DNA of 12,165 nt from Chloroflexota bacterium (GTDB taxonomy: Bacteria > Chloroflexota > Anaerolineae > Anaerolineales > Villigracilaceae): contig JAKANW010000041.1 of the NCBI GenBank assembly GCA_021823555.1, positions 1 to 12,165 on the forward strand, read 5' to 3'. Below, in pieces: positions 9,952 through 12,165 of this stretch. The stretch's first letter is position 1, and each line of letters opens with the position of its first letter. Below the pieces are notes generated by a model that saw only the letters and a list, made by a program, of their open reading frames with translations, did not search any database and was not told the DNA's origin. The translations under genes and the position numbers were made by a program.

Positions 9952-12165
9952 ACACCAGTGCTTCCACCAACTTCGTCACAACCTCCACGGAGGGCAAATG
10001 TACCCGCAGGGTGGGTCTGCCGCGCGCCGACAAGGCTTCAAAATCACCCAGCGCCTGCGCCCGTTCCAACGTGCCGAAGGTCATGCCCTGTGTGGGAATT
10101 TCCACATCAGGGGAGGCGTCGGCCACAAGCTGAAGGAACAGGCCGGTATCCGGGCCGCCTTTGTGCAGTTGGCCGGTGGAGTGCTGGAAGCGCGGCCCAA
10201 AGCCCACCGTGGTGGCGCATCTCATTTTTTGGCGCAGGGCAGTGCGCAAATCGGTCAGTGCGGCTGTGTTTTCCGCGTTGCGCGGCAAGTAGGCATTGAT
10301 CGCAATGTAATCGCCTGCCTTGGCCTGCGCCAGGAAAGTTTTCAGCGCCGCGCCCAGCTCCTTGAGCGGTACCAGCGCCGTTTCCGTCAGAGCGCCCTTC
10401 TTCTGGTAGTCGGCGATCTTGGCGTTGGTGCGATCCTTGGCATCCTGCACATCCGGCTGGTCGAAGGCGTTCACGCCCAGAATATGACAGGCGGTAGCGA
10501 TCGCAATTTCCCAGCGGTAGAACTCAGCCCCCAGGTCGTACACATCTGCCATCTGGAATTCAAGGACAGGGAAACCTGCCTCCCGCAATTTGGAAACGGC
10601 TACATCGTGCTCGCCGGTCTGACGCAGATAAACGAACAGGCGGTCCCGCCCGTACATGGAGGGACTCCCGACCGGTTCCTCATCCACCGGGATGATGCCC
10701 TTGCCATGCTTGCCACTCGACTCGGCGGTGATTTGCTCGATCCATGAACCCACCGAAGCCAGCGGCGCATCCGTCAGGACCGTCAGCTTGTCGCGGCCTT
10801 CGAGAGCGGATTCGCCCACGACAGCGCCCAGCACCGTGCCCGGGTTCCTCGCCGCAGGGACGTGCCCCCCTGACTGTGCTCTCATCCATTCGGCGCGGCC
10901 AAGCAGGCGGGCTGTATCAATGCCGATCAACCCGGCTGGGACGAGACCGAAATGGGTCAGCGCCGAGTAACGGCCACCGACGGAGGGATCAGCATGGAAG
11001 ATCTTGCGGAAGCCACGCGACTTGGCCAGCGCTTCCAGCGAAGTGCCCGCATCGGTGACGACCACGAAACGGGAACCATCGCCCTTGGACAGGTCCCAAA
11101 AATAGTTGAAAGCTGCCATCACTTCCGCGGTGCCGCCGGACTTGCTGGCTACGATATACAGTGTTTCCGCGGGAGGAAAGTCTTTGGCGCGCTCCAGCAC
11201 CATGGCCGGGTCGGTCGAGTCAAGGATGGATAGCTGATAGTCTGCGTTCGGAAACATCAGGCTCAGCACTTCCGGCCCCAGAGAAGAACCACCCATGCCC
11301 AGCACTAGGTATTTCTTGATGCCTGCTTGATGGACATCCTCCGCAAAAGCTTGAATCTCGGCCAGCGCGGGGACGGAACTTTCAGGCAAGTCCAGCCAAC
11401 CCATGCGGATCTTGACCTCGGCCTGTCCGGCGGGATCCGTCGTCCAAAGCGTGGGGTCGTGACTCCACAGGCGCGCGGGAACGGAATCCGCTTCGAGCCG
11501 GGTCACACGCTTGGAAACGGCAGCAACCAAAGGTCCAAGTTGTGAAGCGGCGCTTTTCCTGCGGTCGTCAATCGTTTTGAGCAGTCCTGTAAACGCATCC
11601 GCAAAAGCCGCCACTCCCTCCTCTTCCAATTCGCGCGTCACCCCATCCATCGAAACGCCGGCGACTTCCAGCTTGGCTAGCGCATCCATGGATCGGTCGA
11701 GATCGCGCGTGAGAGTCTCTTCAGTTTTGCCGTGATCGCGGAAGGCATCCAGCGTGGCCGGCGGGACGGTGTTGACAGTGTTCGGACCGATCAGGTTGTC
11801 CACGTAAAGCGTATCGGGGTAGGCAGGATTCTTGGTACTGGTGGAAGCCCACAACGGACGCTGGAGGCGCGCACCCTGCGCCTGGAGCTTTTGCCAGCGC
11901 GGGCCGTTGAAGGTTTTCAAGAAATCATCGTAGGCCAGCTTGGCATTTGCAATCGCCGCCAGTCCGCGCAGGGGCGAACCTTCGGGCAGCTGCGGATCAA
12001 CCTTTGTGTCCACACGCGAGACGAAGAACGAAGCCACCGACGCAATGGATTGGATGGAATGGCCCGCCGCCAGCCTGTCTTCGAGGCCGCTCAGGTATGC
12101 TTCCATGACCTCGGAATAGCGCGCCAGCGCGAAGATCAACGTCACGTTGATATTCACACCTGCTG
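9950..12165 (-). CDS. Bifunctional transaldolase/phosphoglucose isomerase, 5' truncated by window edge
   Basis: Fused enzyme: transaldolase moves a dihydroxyacetone unit between sedoheptulose-7-phosphate and glyceraldehyde-3-phosphate, and phosphoglucose isomerase interconverts glucose-6-phosphate and fructose-6-phosphate, joining the pentose-phosphate pathway to glycolysis in the cytoplasm. The frame runs off the window; the GTG at 12157 is an internal Val in the INVTLIF motif of transaldolase. The Schiff-base lysine and about 200 N-terminal residues are outside. Counting from that Val, the transaldolase part spans about 1-200, with [11 protein letters not shown] (44-54) and [18 protein letters not shown] (113-130). 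The isomerase part spans about 205-735, with [10 protein letters not shown] (286-295), SKSGGTAE (338-345), [12 protein letters not shown] (393-404), ESSGK (479-483) around the expected catalytic Glu, and [10 protein letters not shown] (659-668) near the end. It heads the leftward operon seen here; any promoter lies beyond the window. Confidence 0.96.
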   Translation of the reverse strand, partial: AGVNINVTLIFALARYSEVMEAYLSGLEDRLAAGHSIQSIASVASFFVSRVDTKVDPQLPEGSPLRGLAAIANAKLAYDDFLKTFNGPRWQKLQAQGARLQRPLWASTSTKNPAYPDTLYVDNLIGPNTVNTVPPATLDAFRDHGKTEETLTRDLDRSMDALAKLEVAGVSMDGVTRELEEEGVAAFADAFTGLLKTIDDRRKSAASQLGPLVAAVSKRVTRLEADSVPARLWSHDPTLWTTDPAGQAEVKIRMGWLDLPESSVPALAEIQAFAEDVHQAGIKKYLVLGMGGSSLGPEVLSLMFPNADYQLSILDSTDPAMVLERAKDFPPAETLYIVASKSGGTAEVMAAFNYFWDLSKGDGSRFVVVTDAGTSLEALAKSRGFRKIFHADPSVGGRYSALTHFGLVPAGLIGIDTARLLGRAEWMRAQSGGHVPAARNPGTVLGAVVGESALEGRDKLTVLTDAPLASVGSWIEQITAESSGKHGKGIIPVDEEPVGSPSMYGRDRLFVYLRQTGEHDVAVSKLREAGFPVLEFQMADVYDLGAEFYRWEIAIATACHILGVNAFDQPDVQDAKDRTNAKIADYQKKGALTETALVPLKELGAALKTFLAQAKAGDYIAINAYLPRNAENTAALTDLRTALRQKMRCATTVGFGPRFQHSTGQLHKGGPDTGLFLQLVADASPDVEIPTQGMTFGTLERAQALGDFEALSARGRPTLRVHLPSVEVVTKLVEALV

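Noticed and set aside
9998..10747. 249-codon plus-strand frame
   Set aside because: It is antisense to the phosphoglucose isomerase domain; no motif and unlikely codon pattern.

Overview
The window looks like a chromosomal segment of an uncultured or poorly described Chloroflexota bacterium, most likely class Anaerolineae. The evidence is indirect: GC-rich codon use; a transaldolase fused to phosphoglucose isomerase, an architecture I associate with this group; a large secreted protein ending in cysteine-containing S-layer homology (SLH) repeats; and several families of short palindromic repeats scattered between and inside genes. No rRNA, tRNA, CRISPR array, phage gene or transposase is visible. 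No stretch of 300 bases lacks a gene.

Plus strand, 1-9051: the 3' part of a tryptophanase gene (tnaA); a 95-bp gap filled by two inverted copies of a GAGCGGAG/TCGAAG-type palindrome; a long recJ gene for the 5'-3' single-strand exonuclease, carrying four repeat-derived segments in frame; a small PaaI-like hotdog thioesterase; a 970-residue exported protein (signal peptide, Asp-box repeats, Rv2525c-like glycoside-hydrolase-like domain, two PPC-like beta domains, three SLH domains); a hairpin; a small lipoprotein; and a polytopic DUF6056-like membrane protein that is visibly more AT-rich than its neighbours.

Minus strand, 12165-9058: an operon reading leftwards. It holds a bifunctional transaldolase/phosphoglucose isomerase (5' end outside the window), a 137-residue protein of unknown function, a pterin-4a-carbinolamine dehydratase (PCD), and a possible 42-residue single-span membrane protein that overlaps the dehydratase stop. 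Spacings are 12 nt, 15 nt and a 17-nt overlap, with strong Shine-Dalgarno sites at the second and third genes. The operon converges on the membrane-protein gene at about 9051-9058, where a 51-nt hairpin is found.

Most protein-coding content belongs to known families. The most unusual signal is recJ. Its reading frame has absorbed fragments of at least three distinct short repeat families, including an inverted array of 7-bp tandem units, without losing frame and at places that look like loops or linkers. This resembles the Rickettsia palindromic elements that become part of proteins, but the families seen here are different. Secondary points of interest are the mosaic surface protein and the small overlapping membrane ORF with its hairpin.
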